A model generated the notes under the pieces. That model saw only the letters and a program-made list of their open reading frames with translations, had not been told where the DNA came from and ran no database searches. This document shows positions 43,307 through 52,330 of a stretch of DNA of 64,000 nt, one piece after another (positions within the stretch are counted from its first letter, which is position 1; every line of letters starts with the position of its first letter). Both the position numbers and the translations under genes were made by a program. This DNA comes from Psychrobacillus sp. BL-248-WT-3 (GTDB lineage Bacteria > Bacillota > Bacilli > Bacillales_A > Planococcaceae), in assembly GCF_012843435.1 (NCBI RefSeq), contig NZ_JABAFC010000001.1, positions 124,001 through 188,000 of the forward strand, given 5' to 3'.

Positions 43307-43692
43307 TTACATTGCTTTGATTACATGAGATATGCAGAGGGGAAGTTTAAAAACACAACTGCACTATAAGATCATCTAATATCGGAAACTGATTTAGTAA
43401 ATAGTGCATTTATTTTATGGATATTTCCGTAGAAATAGATACTTTTTTTGGCTAAAATGAAAATAATTCATAATTGAAAATTATTGTGATAAAATGAGAT
43501 TAACTAACTAATTTCCAGAAAATTCATGGTATTATCCGACTTAATCATATATATTAAATAAGTATAATGATTTGTTTTTCGAATAGTCATTAAGACTCAG
43601 GTGATTTTAAAAGTAAGTGTCTTTCATCTGAATTTAAATCTCAAATTTAAGGGAGTCATTTCAAAATACATGAAGTAAGTAGTTAAGATAAT
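43307..43692 (+). other. AT-rich spacer before the DUF342 gene
   Basis: No ORF. It contains an inverted repeat TGCACTAT near 43362 / ATAGTGCA near 43402 around a ~32-nt loop of unknown role. TTCATA-17-TAAAAT near 43470-43500 could be a promoter, but it is weak. Confidence 0.35.
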
Positions 43693-45282
43693 ATGGAATG
43701 GGTGAGAAACTTGATAATAGAAGATAATGATCACATAACCTTGTCTGTAAAGGATGGTAAGGTTTTTCTTTTTACCAAAAGAGAAGGATACAGTTTGAAA
43801 AAATTTGAAGAATATCCTCGAAAAAATCCTCGCTTTAAAATTACAAGCTTTATGACATTAAAAAAAGCTCTATCGGGTAAGTCTACGGAACCAATCGAAA
43901 TTGGAAATTGGATTGATTTGGTTGAGTTAGATGTTAGCTTAGACTATATGCAGGCACTTATAACTGTTAATGAATCAACAAGCTATATTGAAGAAAATAT
44001 AATAGAAGTACAATCTCAAATACATATTGCATTAGAAAAAAATAATATTACATATGGCAAAAAAAACATAGATATATTGTCTTTAAAGCCCGGAAAACCG
44101 TTTATTATAGCTCAAGGTACACCACCTCAGAAAGGTTTAGATGCACAAGTAAGCTATTTAGCGCAGGCTGAAAAAAAACCGGTTATTAATGAAGATGGTA
44201 AAGCAGATTATTTTGATATGAATTTTTTAAAAGAGATCCATGAGGGCTCATGGTTAGGAGAGAAAATACCCGCTAAAGAAGGGGTGGATGGAACGAATGT
44301 ATATGGGGAAACTGTTAAAGCTGCTCCTGGAGACGACATCACCCTTAAATACGATCCCAAGACAGCCTACGAAATAGAAGAGGGAGGAAAAATTGTACTT
44401 CGCTCGAAAACAAAAGGTGTAATTGGAGAAGTAAATGGGGTTCTCTCTGTATTAAAGCATTTGGTAGTTGACGGAGATGTCGGTATAGAAACAGGAAATT
44501 TGAAATTCGATGGGTCAATTCAAGTGAAGGGCACTGTAATGGCTGGCTATTCAGTAATTGCTTCTGGAGATGTATCTATTGAAGGGAAAGATGGCGTTAA
44601 TTCAGCTGAACTGATCAAGTCTGCTGAAGGAGATGTCTTTATAAAAGGAGGCATTTTCGGACGGGGAGTAACAAAGGTGGAAGCTCATAATAATATATAT
44701 CTTAAACATGCAAATGAATGTACATTAGACGCAAAGGAAAATATACATATCGGTTTCTATGCCCTTGGTGTTTCTATGTTTGCCAATGAAATTATATTGG
44801 ACGAACGTAAGGGGAAGATTATTGGTGGAAAAGCTGTGGCAGTTCATTCGATTACTACTGCATATAGTAGTAATAGTATGGAAAGGAAGACAGAGTTAAT
44901 TGTACAGGGGATCGATCGAAAAATTTTAACTGAAAATGCAAAGATGCTAGCAGAAAAAATAGTACAGCATCAAGAAGAATCGACTAAATTAAACTATCAA
45001 ATCAGTCAGCTAGGTCAGTTCAAAGGCAAAATGACAACGCAACAAAATGGAATGTATGAACAGGTTAAACAAAAATATAATCTGCTACAGCAAGAAATGA
45101 AAGAAGCTGATAAGGAAATCCAACGAATTTTAAGGATGTTAAGAAGTAAAGCGGAATACTATGTGAATGTTACAAAAGAAGCTAATCCGGGTACCTATAT
45201 ACAAATAGGTAATAAATCTACCTTCGTAGCAAGTACTACAAAAGGAAAATTTAAGTTAGAAAATGGGGAGTTAAATGTCTAA
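43693..45282 (+). CDS. DUF342 (FapA-like) polymer-forming protein
   Basis: Protein of 529 residues in the DUF342/FapA family. N-terminal region about 1-145, then the central right-handed beta-helix (about 160-390) with EGSWLGEKIPAKEGVDGTNVYG and repeats of GDV-type turns (VVDGDVGIETGNLKFDGSI, ASGDVSIEG, SAEGDVFIKGG), ending with long coiled-coil helices (about 400-490). Family members in other bacteria help flagellar placement or bind polysaccharide; role here unknown. Start is uncertain: ATG 43693 has no ribosome site, TTG 43711 lies 4 nt behind GGGTGAG. Overlaps the GDPD gene by 8 nt, so co-translated. Confidence 0.75.
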   Translation: MEWVRNLIIEDNDHITLSVKDGKVFLFTKREGYSLKKFEEYPRKNPRFKITSFMTLKKALSGKSTEPIEIGNWIDLVELDVSLDYMQALITVNESTSYIEENIIEVQSQIHIALEKNNITYGKKNIDILSLKPGKPFIIAQGTPPQKGLDAQVSYLAQAEKKPVINEDGKADYFDMNFLKEIHEGSWLGEKIPAKEGVDGTNVYGETVKAAPGDDITLKYDPKTAYEIEEGGKIVLRSKTKGVIGEVNGVLSVLKHLVVDGDVGIETGNLKFDGSIQVKGTVMAGYSVIASGDVSIEGKDGVNSAELIKSAEGDVFIKGGIFGRGVTKVEAHNNIYLKHANECTLDAKENIHIGFYALGVSMFANEIILDERKGKIIGGKAVAVHSITTAYSSNSMERKTELIVQGIDRKILTENAKMLAEKIVQHQEESTKLNYQISQLGQFKGKMTTQQNGMYEQVKQKYNLLQQEMKEADKEIQRILRMLRSKAEYYVNVTKEANPGTYIQIGNKSTFVASTTKGKFKLENGELNV

Positions 45283-46000
45283 TATACCTGTATACGCTCA
45301 TAGAGGTGGAGCGACAAAGTATGTAGAGAATTCTTTAAAGTCTTTTGAAGCTGCAAGTAAAATAGGTGTAGATGGTATTGAAATGGACCTACAGCTTTCA
45401 GCAGATGGAATTGCTTTCGTGACCCATGATATAGACTTTTTTAGACTAGCTGGTATCAATAAAAGAATCACTGATATGGCAGCGGAGGAAATTCTTAAGC
45501 TAAAGCTCGGGAAAACAATTGTGCGCAGATTTTTATATTCACGAGTGTTGAGCTTAGAGGATTTTCTTACATTTTTTAAGCAAACAAATATGAAGTTAAA
45601 CGTGGAATTCAAGGAATCCTTTCTTGGCAAAACCGAAAAAATTGAAGAGGTTGTCTATAAGACCGAGGCTATTAAGGATGTGCATTATTCTTCCTTTGAA
45701 GAAAGCATTCTAGAAGTTATTCAAAGAATACCTATAAAAACAAAAACAGCTTTCATTGGTAAAAAGAGTTCTAGTTGGGATCAGATATTGTCTAACCGGA
45801 ACTATGAGGCAATACATCTTAACAAAAAGTTTTACGGGACTGACCTGATGAACAAGATTTGGGATGCCGGATTTCCCATGCGTTTTTATAACATTAAGGG
45901 TACCGAGAAATATTTGATAAATCCTCATGAGGCGGTTATTGGCTGGATCACGGATTATCCAAGGAAAGTAATCGAACAGCAAAATCGGACCAAAAGATAA
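45275..46000 (+). CDS. yqiK: Glycerophosphodiester phosphodiesterase (YqiK-like)
   Basis: GDPD of 241 residues, predicted to split glycerophosphodiesters into glycerol-3-phosphate and an alcohol. TIM-barrel motifs: YAHRGG near 7-12, ENSLKSF near 18, GIEMDLQLSADG near 34-45 and VTHD near 50, then LNVEFKES near 108. No signal peptide, so cytoplasmic. Location before yqzF and bkdR matches B. subtilis yqiK. Coupled to the DUF342 gene. Confidence 0.85.
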   Translation: MSNIPVYAHRGGATKYVENSLKSFEAASKIGVDGIEMDLQLSADGIAFVTHDIDFFRLAGINKRITDMAAEEILKLKLGKTIVRRFLYSRVLSLEDFLTFFKQTNMKLNVEFKESFLGKTEKIEEVVYKTEAIKDVHYSSFEESILEVIQRIPIKTKTAFIGKKSSSWDQILSNRNYEAIHLNKKFYGTDLMNKIWDAGFPMRFYNIKGTEKYLINPHEAVIGWITDYPRKVIEQQNRTKR

Positions 46001-46085
46001 ATAACTTTGCTAAAATGAGTATTGAACTCGTTATACTATGTCGAATAAGGGTGAATGCCCCAAATATGAGCTCTTTAAGCAAAAA

Positions 46086-46128
46086 AAGACACTCTCTGTT
46101 CATTTTGGACAGAGAGTGTCTTTTTTTT
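46086..46128 (+). terminator. Terminator after the GDPD gene
   Basis: AAGACACTCTCTGT / ACAGAGAGTGTCTT long perfect stem, then T8. Confidence 0.95.
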
Positions 46129-46208
46129 AACGTTATTTTTTTATTTGATACTTCATCAATAGATAAAGACTAGCTGTGGACACTGATCAGGCTATTTGAG
46201 TGCGTTAA

Positions 46209-46460
46209 TTATAAGTCATTGTCCTTTTTCTTTTGAAATCGTGGAGCAACTTTTCCATTTTTTCTATCTCTATTGAGTAGAAATCCTGCGAAAAATCCTA
46301 AACCTAAAACTGTAAATAGAAGACCACAAATAAACTGTACCGCTAATCCACCAAGTGGAAGTATTTGTAGACCAAAAAATGTATCTCTCATCAGTTTGAT
46401 TCCAAATGCTGCTAAAATTCCAGGTATTAATAATACGATTAAAGCCAATAAACGAGCCAC
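46209..46460 (-). CDS. yqzF: Small membrane protein, DUF2627 (YqzF)
   Basis: Membrane protein of 83 residues with two helices (about 4-22 and 36-62) and a basic tail NRDRKNGKVAPRFQKKK. It fits the DUF2627 family with GIKLMRDT in the loop. The start chosen is GTG at 46458-46460 because AGGAG lies 8 nt upstream; the GTG at 46469 directly abuts this site. Divergent from bkdR as in B. subtilis. Function unknown. Confidence 0.75.
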   Translation of the reverse strand: MARLLALIVLLIPGILAAFGIKLMRDTFFGLQILPLGGLAVQFICGLLFTVLGLGFFAGFLLNRDRKNGKVAPRFQKKKDNDL

Positions 46461-46510
46461 TTTTTTCACTCCTGTTCTCTACTATTTTAATTTTACATCC
46501 AAGTTTAGGA

Positions 46511-46539
46511 TTGTCAATGTCAGAAAGTTACGGTATGAT
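46511..46539 (+). promoter_or_regulatory. Sigma-A promoter of bkdR
   Basis: TTGTCA (46511-46516), 17-nt spacer, TATGAT (46534-46539). Very good match to the vegetative consensus, in the space between divergent yqzF and bkdR. Confidence 0.75.
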
Positions 46540-46589
46540 ATAGAAGAAATGCAATAAGTTGCAGAAAAAAAGTGGGGGTGTGCATATTT

Positions 46590-48608
46590 TTGCAAAACAT
46601 ACTCATTGTAGGTGCTGGTAACGGTGGATATGCACTTCTCAAATTAATAGAGCAGGCAGATTACCTTCAGGTTACTGCTATTGTTGATATTAATGATGAG
46701 GCTCCTGGAATGATCTACGCTAAACAACAAAATATACCAACCTATTCGGAATGGAAAAGCTTGTTAAGCAATGATATTCAAATCATTATTGATGTGACTG
46801 GTCGAAAGGAAGTTTTCTATGAATTACTTCAAAATAGGCCGGCTACAGCTGTACTGATTCCTGGCGAGATAGCCAACTTAATCGTTACATTAATAGAAGA
46901 GAAAAACAAATATATTCAAATTATTGATCAGAAAAAAGCATTACAGGAACTCATTTTTAATTCTATTGAAGAAGGAATGATTGGCATTAATAGCCAAGGT
47001 ATTGTTAACTTTTTCAATAAGAGTGCCGAAAGAATGACCTCAATTCTTGTTGAGGATGCTCTAGGTAAGCATGTAGCAGATGTAATCTCTTTAAGTGAAT
47101 TACCGAGAATATTTGAAACTGGCAAGATTGAGCTTCACAAAGAACTTACTCTTGAAAGCGGTACCAAAATAGTCACTTCTCGATACCCGATGGTAAACGA
47201 AGAAGGAAAAAGAATTGGTGCTTTTGCGGTTTTTAAGGATATCTCTGAGGTCGTTCGTCTTGCAGAGGAAGTTACTAACCTTACGGAAATTCAAAAAATG
47301 CTCGAGGCTATCATTTACTCAAGTGATGATGCAATTTCGGTAGTGGATGAAGAAGGAAAAGGTATATTGATAAATCCCGCATACACTCGTATCACTGGAT
47401 TTAGTGAAGAAGAGGTAATAGGAAAGCCGGCTACTGCCGACATTTCGGAGGGCGAAAGTATACATTTAAAGGTCCTTCAATCTAAAAAACCTATTAGAGG
47501 TGTCAATCTTCGAGTTGGAAAACAAGAAAAGGACGTTATTGTTAATGTAGCTCCAATTATTGTGAATAACCAGTTAAAGGGTAGTGTCGGTGTTATTCAC
47601 GATATGACTGAAATGCGAGGTTTAATGAAGGAATTAGATCGCGCAAGAACTATTATCAGAACACTAGAATCAACTTATTCATTTGAAGACATAGTCGGGA
47701 CTTCAGATGAGATTAATTTAGCAATAGAACAAGCTAAACTAGCAGCTAACGTTCCAATTACCGTCCTTTTAAGGGGAGAGGTCGGTGCAGGAAAGGATTT
47801 GTTTGCTCATGCCATTCATGGAGAAAGTGGGCGTTCAAGCTATCCTTTTATCCGAGTTAATTGCAGTTCTTTAGAGGAACATCTTTTAGAACGTGAATTA
47901 TTTGGATATGAGGAAGATGGCATCAAATATCCTGGTAAATTAGAAGAAGCATATAAAGGCACGGTTTTCTTAGATGAAGTTGGTGAGTTGACTAAGAAAA
48001 CTCAAGCTAAGCTCCTACAGGTTTTGCGAGATAATATTATCATACCTATCGGGGCCACAACCCCGAAGCAGGTTGATGTTCGTATCATTGCTGCAAGTAG
48101 TCTTAACTTGGAAAAGGCAATGAGAGATGGCACCTTTAGGGAGGATTTCTATTTTCAGTTAAATAGAATGCCGATTTATATACCTTCTTTACGACAAAGA
48201 AAAAAGGATATTCCGCTTCTTGCAGAACGATTGCTCGTTAAACTTAACCAAGAGTTTGGGAGAAACATTGAAGGATTTTCAGAGGAAGCTCTCGAAACCT
48301 TATGTCTTTACGATTGGCCAGGTAATGTCAGAGAGTTAGAGAATATTATTAGCCGCTCCATGATTTTTCTTCAATCGAATGAACGATTAGTAGATGAACA
48401 GCATTTACCAAAATCGATGCTCCAGTTGTCACAAGGGGAGGATGAAGATTCGATTGCTCCACTTGCGGACCAAATGGATGAAATGGAGAAAAGAGTACTC
48501 GCCCAAGCGCTTAAAATTTGCGATGGCAATAAGTCACAAGCAGCTAAAAAGTTAAGTATTTCTCTTCGCTCATTATATTACAAGCTAGAAAAACACAATC
48601 TGGTGTAA
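46590..48608 (+). CDS. bkdR: BkdR-type regulator of the bkd operon, without GAFTGA loop
   Basis: Enhancer-binding-protein-like regulator of 672 residues. N-terminal nucleotide-binding-like part NILIVGAGNGGYALLKLIE (1-115), two PAS domains (about 120-230 and 240-340), an AAA+ core with Walker A GEVGAGKDLF near 397 and Walker B TVFLDEVGEL near 454, arginine region GTFREDFYFQLNRMPI near 511, and a Fis-type helix-turn-helix at the end (NKSQAAKKLSISLRSLYYKL). Between ELFGYE and FLDE the sequence reads EDGIKYPGKLEEAYKGTV: the GAFTGA motif that contacts sigma-54 is missing. Start TTG at 46590, 10 nt behind GGGGGTG. It may therefore act through sigma-A RNA polymerase or as a repressor. Confidence 0.88.
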   Translation: MQNILIVGAGNGGYALLKLIEQADYLQVTAIVDINDEAPGMIYAKQQNIPTYSEWKSLLSNDIQIIIDVTGRKEVFYELLQNRPATAVLIPGEIANLIVTLIEEKNKYIQIIDQKKALQELIFNSIEEGMIGINSQGIVNFFNKSAERMTSILVEDALGKHVADVISLSELPRIFETGKIELHKELTLESGTKIVTSRYPMVNEEGKRIGAFAVFKDISEVVRLAEEVTNLTEIQKMLEAIIYSSDDAISVVDEEGKGILINPAYTRITGFSEEEVIGKPATADISEGESIHLKVLQSKKPIRGVNLRVGKQEKDVIVNVAPIIVNNQLKGSVGVIHDMTEMRGLMKELDRARTIIRTLESTYSFEDIVGTSDEINLAIEQAKLAANVPITVLLRGEVGAGKDLFAHAIHGESGRSSYPFIRVNCSSLEEHLLERELFGYEEDGIKYPGKLEEAYKGTVFLDEVGELTKKTQAKLLQVLRDNIIIPIGATTPKQVDVRIIAASSLNLEKAMRDGTFREDFYFQLNRMPIYIPSLRQRKKDIPLLAERLLVKLNQEFGRNIEGFSEEALETLCLYDWPGNVRELENIISRSMIFLQSNERLVDEQHLPKSMLQLSQGEDEDSIAPLADQMDEMEKRVLAQALKICDGNKSQAAKKLSISLRSLYYKLEKHNLV

Positions 48609-48620
48609 AAGGAAAGTGTT

Positions 48621-48649
48621 CACGTAAATAGGGGTATTTACTATAAATC
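48621..48649 (+). promoter_or_regulatory. Candidate sigma-A promoter before bcd
   Basis: TTCACG, 17-nt spacer, TATAAA between bkdR and bcd (sequence around 48621-48649). No TGGCAC-N5-TTGCA (-24/-12) element is seen in the 80-nt spacer. Modest match only. Confidence 0.4.
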
Positions 48650-48690
48650 ATTTATACAAGCACCAATTTAACTACTAGGAGGAACTACAA

Positions 48691-49785
48691 ATGGAAATCT
48701 TTAAATATATGGAAACTTATGATTATGAACAATTAGTATTTTGCCAAGACAAAACTTCAGGACTTAAAGCGATTATTGCTATTCATGACACTACATTAGG
48801 ACCGGCTCTTGGTGGTACTCGTATGTGGAATTATGCTTCGGAAGAAGAAGCAATTGAGGATGCTCTTCGTCTTGCTAAAGGTATGACTTATAAAAATGCG
48901 GCAGCAGGACTTAATCTTGGTGGAGGAAAAACTGTAATTATTGGTGATCCATTAAAAGATAAAAATGAAGAAATGTTCCGTGCATTTGGACGTTTCATCC
49001 AGGGGTTAAATGGACGTTATATTACAGCGGAAGATGTAGGCACAACAGTTGCAGATATGGACCTTATCCATGAAGAAACAAACTACGTAACTGGTATTTC
49101 AGAGGCGTTTGGTTCTTCAGGTAACCCATCTCCTGTAACAGCTTATGGCGTATACGTTGGGATGAAAGCTGCAGCTAAAGAAGCATTTGGTTCTGATTCA
49201 TTAGAAGGAAAAACAATTGCCGTACAAGGTGTTGGGAATGTGGCTTATACGCTATGTGAATACCTACATGAAGAAGGCGCAAAGTTAATCGTTGCTGATA
49301 TTAACCAAAAATCAGTGGATCGTGCAGTAGAAGCATTCGGTGCAGTACAAGTCGGTACAGATGAAATTTACTCACAGGACGTAGATATCTTTGCTCCTTG
49401 TGCACTTGGAGCAATTATTAACGACGCTACGATTCCACAGTTGAAAGCTAAAGTAATTGCTGGTTCAGCTAACAACCAATTGAAAGATACAACACATGGC
49501 GACATGATTCATGAAATGGGTATCGTTTATGCACCAGATTATGTTATTAACTCTGGTGGAGTGATCAATGTAGCAGATGAATTATATGGTTACAACCATG
49601 ACCGTGCGATGAAACGCGTGGCAGGTATCTATGACAAAATTGAACGTATTTTTGAAATTTCAAAACGTGACGGGATTCCAACTTATGTTGCTGCTGACCG
49701 TTTAGCTGAAGAGCGTATCGCGCGTGTAAGCAAATCTCGTAGTCAATTTCTACAAAACGGAAAACATATTTTAAATGGCCGTTAA
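48691..49785 (+). CDS. bcd: Leucine (branched-chain amino acid) dehydrogenase
   Basis: NAD-dependent dehydrogenase of 364 residues deaminating leucine, valine and isoleucine to the keto acids used by the BKD complex. Motifs: [20 protein letters not shown] near 42, catalytic Lys in [19 protein letters not shown] (68 and 80 region), NAD-binding [21 protein letters not shown] near 179, and [12 protein letters not shown] near 238. Start ATG behind AGGAGG. In B. subtilis ptb precedes and buk follows bcd; here both are missing and lpdV is next. Confidence 0.96.
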   Translation: MEIFKYMETYDYEQLVFCQDKTSGLKAIIAIHDTTLGPALGGTRMWNYASEEEAIEDALRLAKGMTYKNAAAGLNLGGGKTVIIGDPLKDKNEEMFRAFGRFIQGLNGRYITAEDVGTTVADMDLIHEETNYVTGISEAFGSSGNPSPVTAYGVYVGMKAAAKEAFGSDSLEGKTIAVQGVGNVAYTLCEYLHEEGAKLIVADINQKSVDRAVEAFGAVQVGTDEIYSQDVDIFAPCALGAIINDATIPQLKAKVIAGSANNQLKDTTHGDMIHEMGIVYAPDYVINSGGVINVADELYGYNHDRAMKRVAGIYDKIERIFEISKRDGIPTYVAADRLAEERIARVSKSRSQFLQNGKHILNGR

Positions 49786-49811
49786 TCAATAATTATATCC
49801 TAGCAGCAAAT

Positions 49812-49852
49812 TGGCCGACTTTATAGATTTTTTGTAAAGCGGCCTTCTTATT
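49812..49852 (+). terminator. Hairpin between bcd and lpdV (possible attenuator)
   Basis: GGCCG-a-CTTTA / TAAAG-CGGCC with a bulge, followed by TTCTTA only. Might reduce lpdV-bkdB transcription or stabilise bcd mRNA. Confidence 0.5.
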
Positions 49853-49870
49853 TGGAAGGAGAGGATTTAT

Positions 49871-51301
49871 TTGGCAAAAGAATACGACGTAGTAATTATT
49901 GGCGGAGGAACTGGTGGGTATGTAGCTGCCATTCGTTCAGCTCAATTAGGTTTAAAAACAGCTATTGTTGAAAAAGGCAAACTAGGTGGTACTTGTTTAC
50001 ATAAAGGTTGTATTCCAAGTAAAGCTTTACTTCGAAGTGCGGAGGTTTTTTCTACTACTAAAAATCATGCGGCCGACTTTGGCGTAAATACGAGTGAAGT
50101 AACATTAGATTTTAGTAGAGTGCAAGCCCGTAAGGAATCCATTGTGAACCAATTATTCCAAGGAGTTCAGGGATTGATGAAAAAAGGCAAGATTGATGTG
50201 TATGAAGGAACAGGCAGAATGCTCGGGCCATCTATTTTCTCTCCGTCTCCTGGGGGGACCGTCTCGGTTGAGATGAACAATGGTGAAGAAAATGAAATGC
50301 TTATCCCGAAAAATGTAGTCATTGCCACTGGTTCACGCCCTCGCTCTTTGCCAGGTTTGTCAATAGATGGATCTCTAGTGATGACTTCGGATGAAGCGTT
50401 AGCAATGACAGAGCTACCTAAGTCTATTCTCATAGTTGGTGGAGGAGTAATCGGTATAGAATGGGCATCCATGCTAAACGACTTTGGAGTAGAAGTAACA
50501 GTAATCGAATACGCTGATCGAATTATTCCTACGGAAGACAAGGATATTTCCAAAGAAATGCAAAAGCTTCTAGGGAAAAAGGGGATCACATTTGCAACAA
50601 ATGCAAAAGTACTTCCAGATACTTTAGATACAGCAGACAACGTAGTTACAATATCTGCTGAAGTTAATGGAGAAACTCAATCATTTACTGCTGAGAAAAT
50701 GCTTGTATCTGTTGGTAGACAAGCAAACACAGAAGGTATTGGTATAGAAAATACAGATATCGTGATTGAAAATGGATTTATTCAGGTTTCTGACACATTT
50801 CAAACAAAAGAATCTCATATATATGCAATTGGCGATGTAATTGGTGGACTTCAATTGGCACATGTAGCAAGCCATGAGGGGATTACAGCGATAGAGCATA
50901 TTGCTGGAGAAGACATAATTCCAATGGATTACAATCTTGTATCTCGCTGTATTTATGCAAGTCCTGAAAGCTCAAGTGTTGGAATTACAGAGCAACAGGC
51001 AAAAGAAAAGGGATTTGATGTAAAAGTAGGCAAGTTCTCTTTTAAAGCAATTGGTAAGGCTCTTGTATACGGTGAATCGGATGGCTTTGTTAAAATTGTG
51101 GCAGATAAGGCAACCAATGATATTTTAGGAGTTCATATGATTGGACCTCACGTCACAGATATGATTTCAGAAGCTGGTTTGGCTATGGTTCTAGATGCTA
51201 CTCCTTGGGAAATGGCACATACAATTCATCCACATCCAACCTTAAGTGAAATAATGGGAGAAGCAGCGTTAGCTGTTGATGGTAAAGCGATTCATATGTA
51301 A
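49871..51301 (+). CDS. lpdV: Dihydrolipoyl dehydrogenase (BKD E3)
   Basis: FAD/NAD enzyme of 476 residues that reoxidises dihydrolipoamide on BkdB. FAD motif VVIIGGGTGGYVAAIR at 7-22, redox disulfide Cys42/Cys47 in GGTCLHKGCIPSK, NAD motif ILIVGGGVIGIEWASM near 180, FAD motif YAIGDVIGG near 318 and catalytic His-Glu in HTIHPHPTLSE near 452. Start TTG behind GGAGAGG. Position identifies it as the BKD-specific copy rather than PdhD. Confidence 0.95.
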   Translation: MAKEYDVVIIGGGTGGYVAAIRSAQLGLKTAIVEKGKLGGTCLHKGCIPSKALLRSAEVFSTTKNHAADFGVNTSEVTLDFSRVQARKESIVNQLFQGVQGLMKKGKIDVYEGTGRMLGPSIFSPSPGGTVSVEMNNGEENEMLIPKNVVIATGSRPRSLPGLSIDGSLVMTSDEALAMTELPKSILIVGGGVIGIEWASMLNDFGVEVTVIEYADRIIPTEDKDISKEMQKLLGKKGITFATNAKVLPDTLDTADNVVTISAEVNGETQSFTAEKMLVSVGRQANTEGIGIENTDIVIENGFIQVSDTFQTKESHIYAIGDVIGGLQLAHVASHEGITAIEHIAGEDIIPMDYNLVSRCIYASPESSSVGITEQQAKEKGFDVKVGKFSFKAIGKALVYGESDGFVKIVADKATNDILGVHMIGPHVTDMISEAGLAMVLDATPWEMAHTIHPHPTLSEIMGEAALAVDGKAIHM

Positions 51302-51319
51302 AAAAAGGGGGATCTCTAT

Positions 51320-52330
51320 ATGACAAACAATCGTCATAAGGAATTAGGGTTATCAAATGAAGATGTATTAAAAATGTTCGAGACGATGTTAATGGCGCGC
51401 CGTATTGATGAGCGTATGTGGCTGTTAAACCGTGCAGGTAAAATTCCATTCGTTATCTCTTGTCAGGGACAAGAGGCAGCTCAGGTAGGGGCGGCATTTG
51501 CTTTAGATAATACAAAGGATTATATCGCTCCTTACTATCGAGATATGGGGGTAGTTTTACATTTCGGTATGACTCCAAAAGATTTAATGCTATCAGCATT
51601 TGCTAAAGCAGAGGATCCAAACTCTGGCGGTCGTCAAATGCCAGGACATTTTGGGCAAAAGAAAAATCGTATTTTAACAGGCTCATCACCAGTTACAACG
51701 CAGCTACCTCATGCTGTTGGTGTTGCTTTAGCTGCCAAGATTGAAAAGAAAGACTTCATTACCTTTGTTACATTAGGAGAAGGTTCATCTAACCAAGGAG
51801 ATTTCCATGAAGGCTTAAATTTTGCAGGAGTACATCAATTACCTTGTATAACAATGGTGGAAAACAATAAATATGCGATATCAGTTCCTTTTGAGCGTCA
51901 GGTTGCTAGTAAAAATGTTGCAGACCGTGCGAGTAGCTACGGAATGCCAGGCGTAACGGTGGATGGTAAAGATCCAATCGAGGTATACAGAGTAGTAAAA
52001 GAAGCTGCTGACCGCGCAAGAAACGGAGAAGGACCAAGTCTTATAGAAGCCGTTACTTACCGTTTGACAGCTCATTCATCAGATGACGATGATAGACAAT
52101 ACCGTACGGCAGAAGACATTGCAGAAGGAAAAGCTTTAGATCCTATTATTACATTTGCAAAGTATTTAAGAGATTTAGATATTCTTTCTACCGATTTAGA
52201 AAAAGAGATCAATGACCGCATTATGAAGGAAGTAAATGAGGCAACTGATTATGCAGAGGCTGCACCATATGCTGCTCCAGAAGATGCATTAAAACATGTT
52301 TATGCTGAAAAAGACGGGGGGAACGCATAA
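51320..52330 (+). CDS. bkdAA: Branched-chain 2-oxoacid dehydrogenase E1 alpha
   Basis: TPP-dependent decarboxylase alpha subunit, 336 residues. Features: FVISCQGQEAAQVGAAFAL near 43, YRDMGVVLHFGM, TPP-Mg motif region GEGSSNQGDFHEGLNFAGV near 152-170 and the phosphorylation-loop-like TYRLTAHSSDDDDRQYR near 244. Start ATG follows AAAAAGGGGG. Overlaps bkdAB by one base (TAATG). Confidence 0.96.
   Translation: MTNNRHKELGLSNEDVLKMFETMLMARRIDERMWLLNRAGKIPFVISCQGQEAAQVGAAFALDNTKDYIAPYYRDMGVVLHFGMTPKDLMLSAFAKAEDPNSGGRQMPGHFGQKKNRILTGSSPVTTQLPHAVGVALAAKIEKKDFITFVTLGEGSSNQGDFHEGLNFAGVHQLPCITMVENNKYAISVPFERQVASKNVADRASSYGMPGVTVDGKDPIEVYRVVKEAADRARNGEGPSLIEAVTYRLTAHSSDDDDRQYRTAEDIAEGKALDPIITFAKYLRDLDILSTDLEKEINDRIMKEVNEATDYAEAAPYAAPEDALKHVYAEKDGGNA

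Noticed and set aside
48609-48690. Sigma-54 promoter before bcd
   Set aside because: No GG-N10-GC arrangement matching TGGCAC-N5-TTGCA was found.
50167-50640. Long minus-strand ORF (157 codons) inside lpdV
   Set aside because: Shadow of lpdV: Ser/Pro-rich, no ribosome site, fully covered by a well-supported gene.
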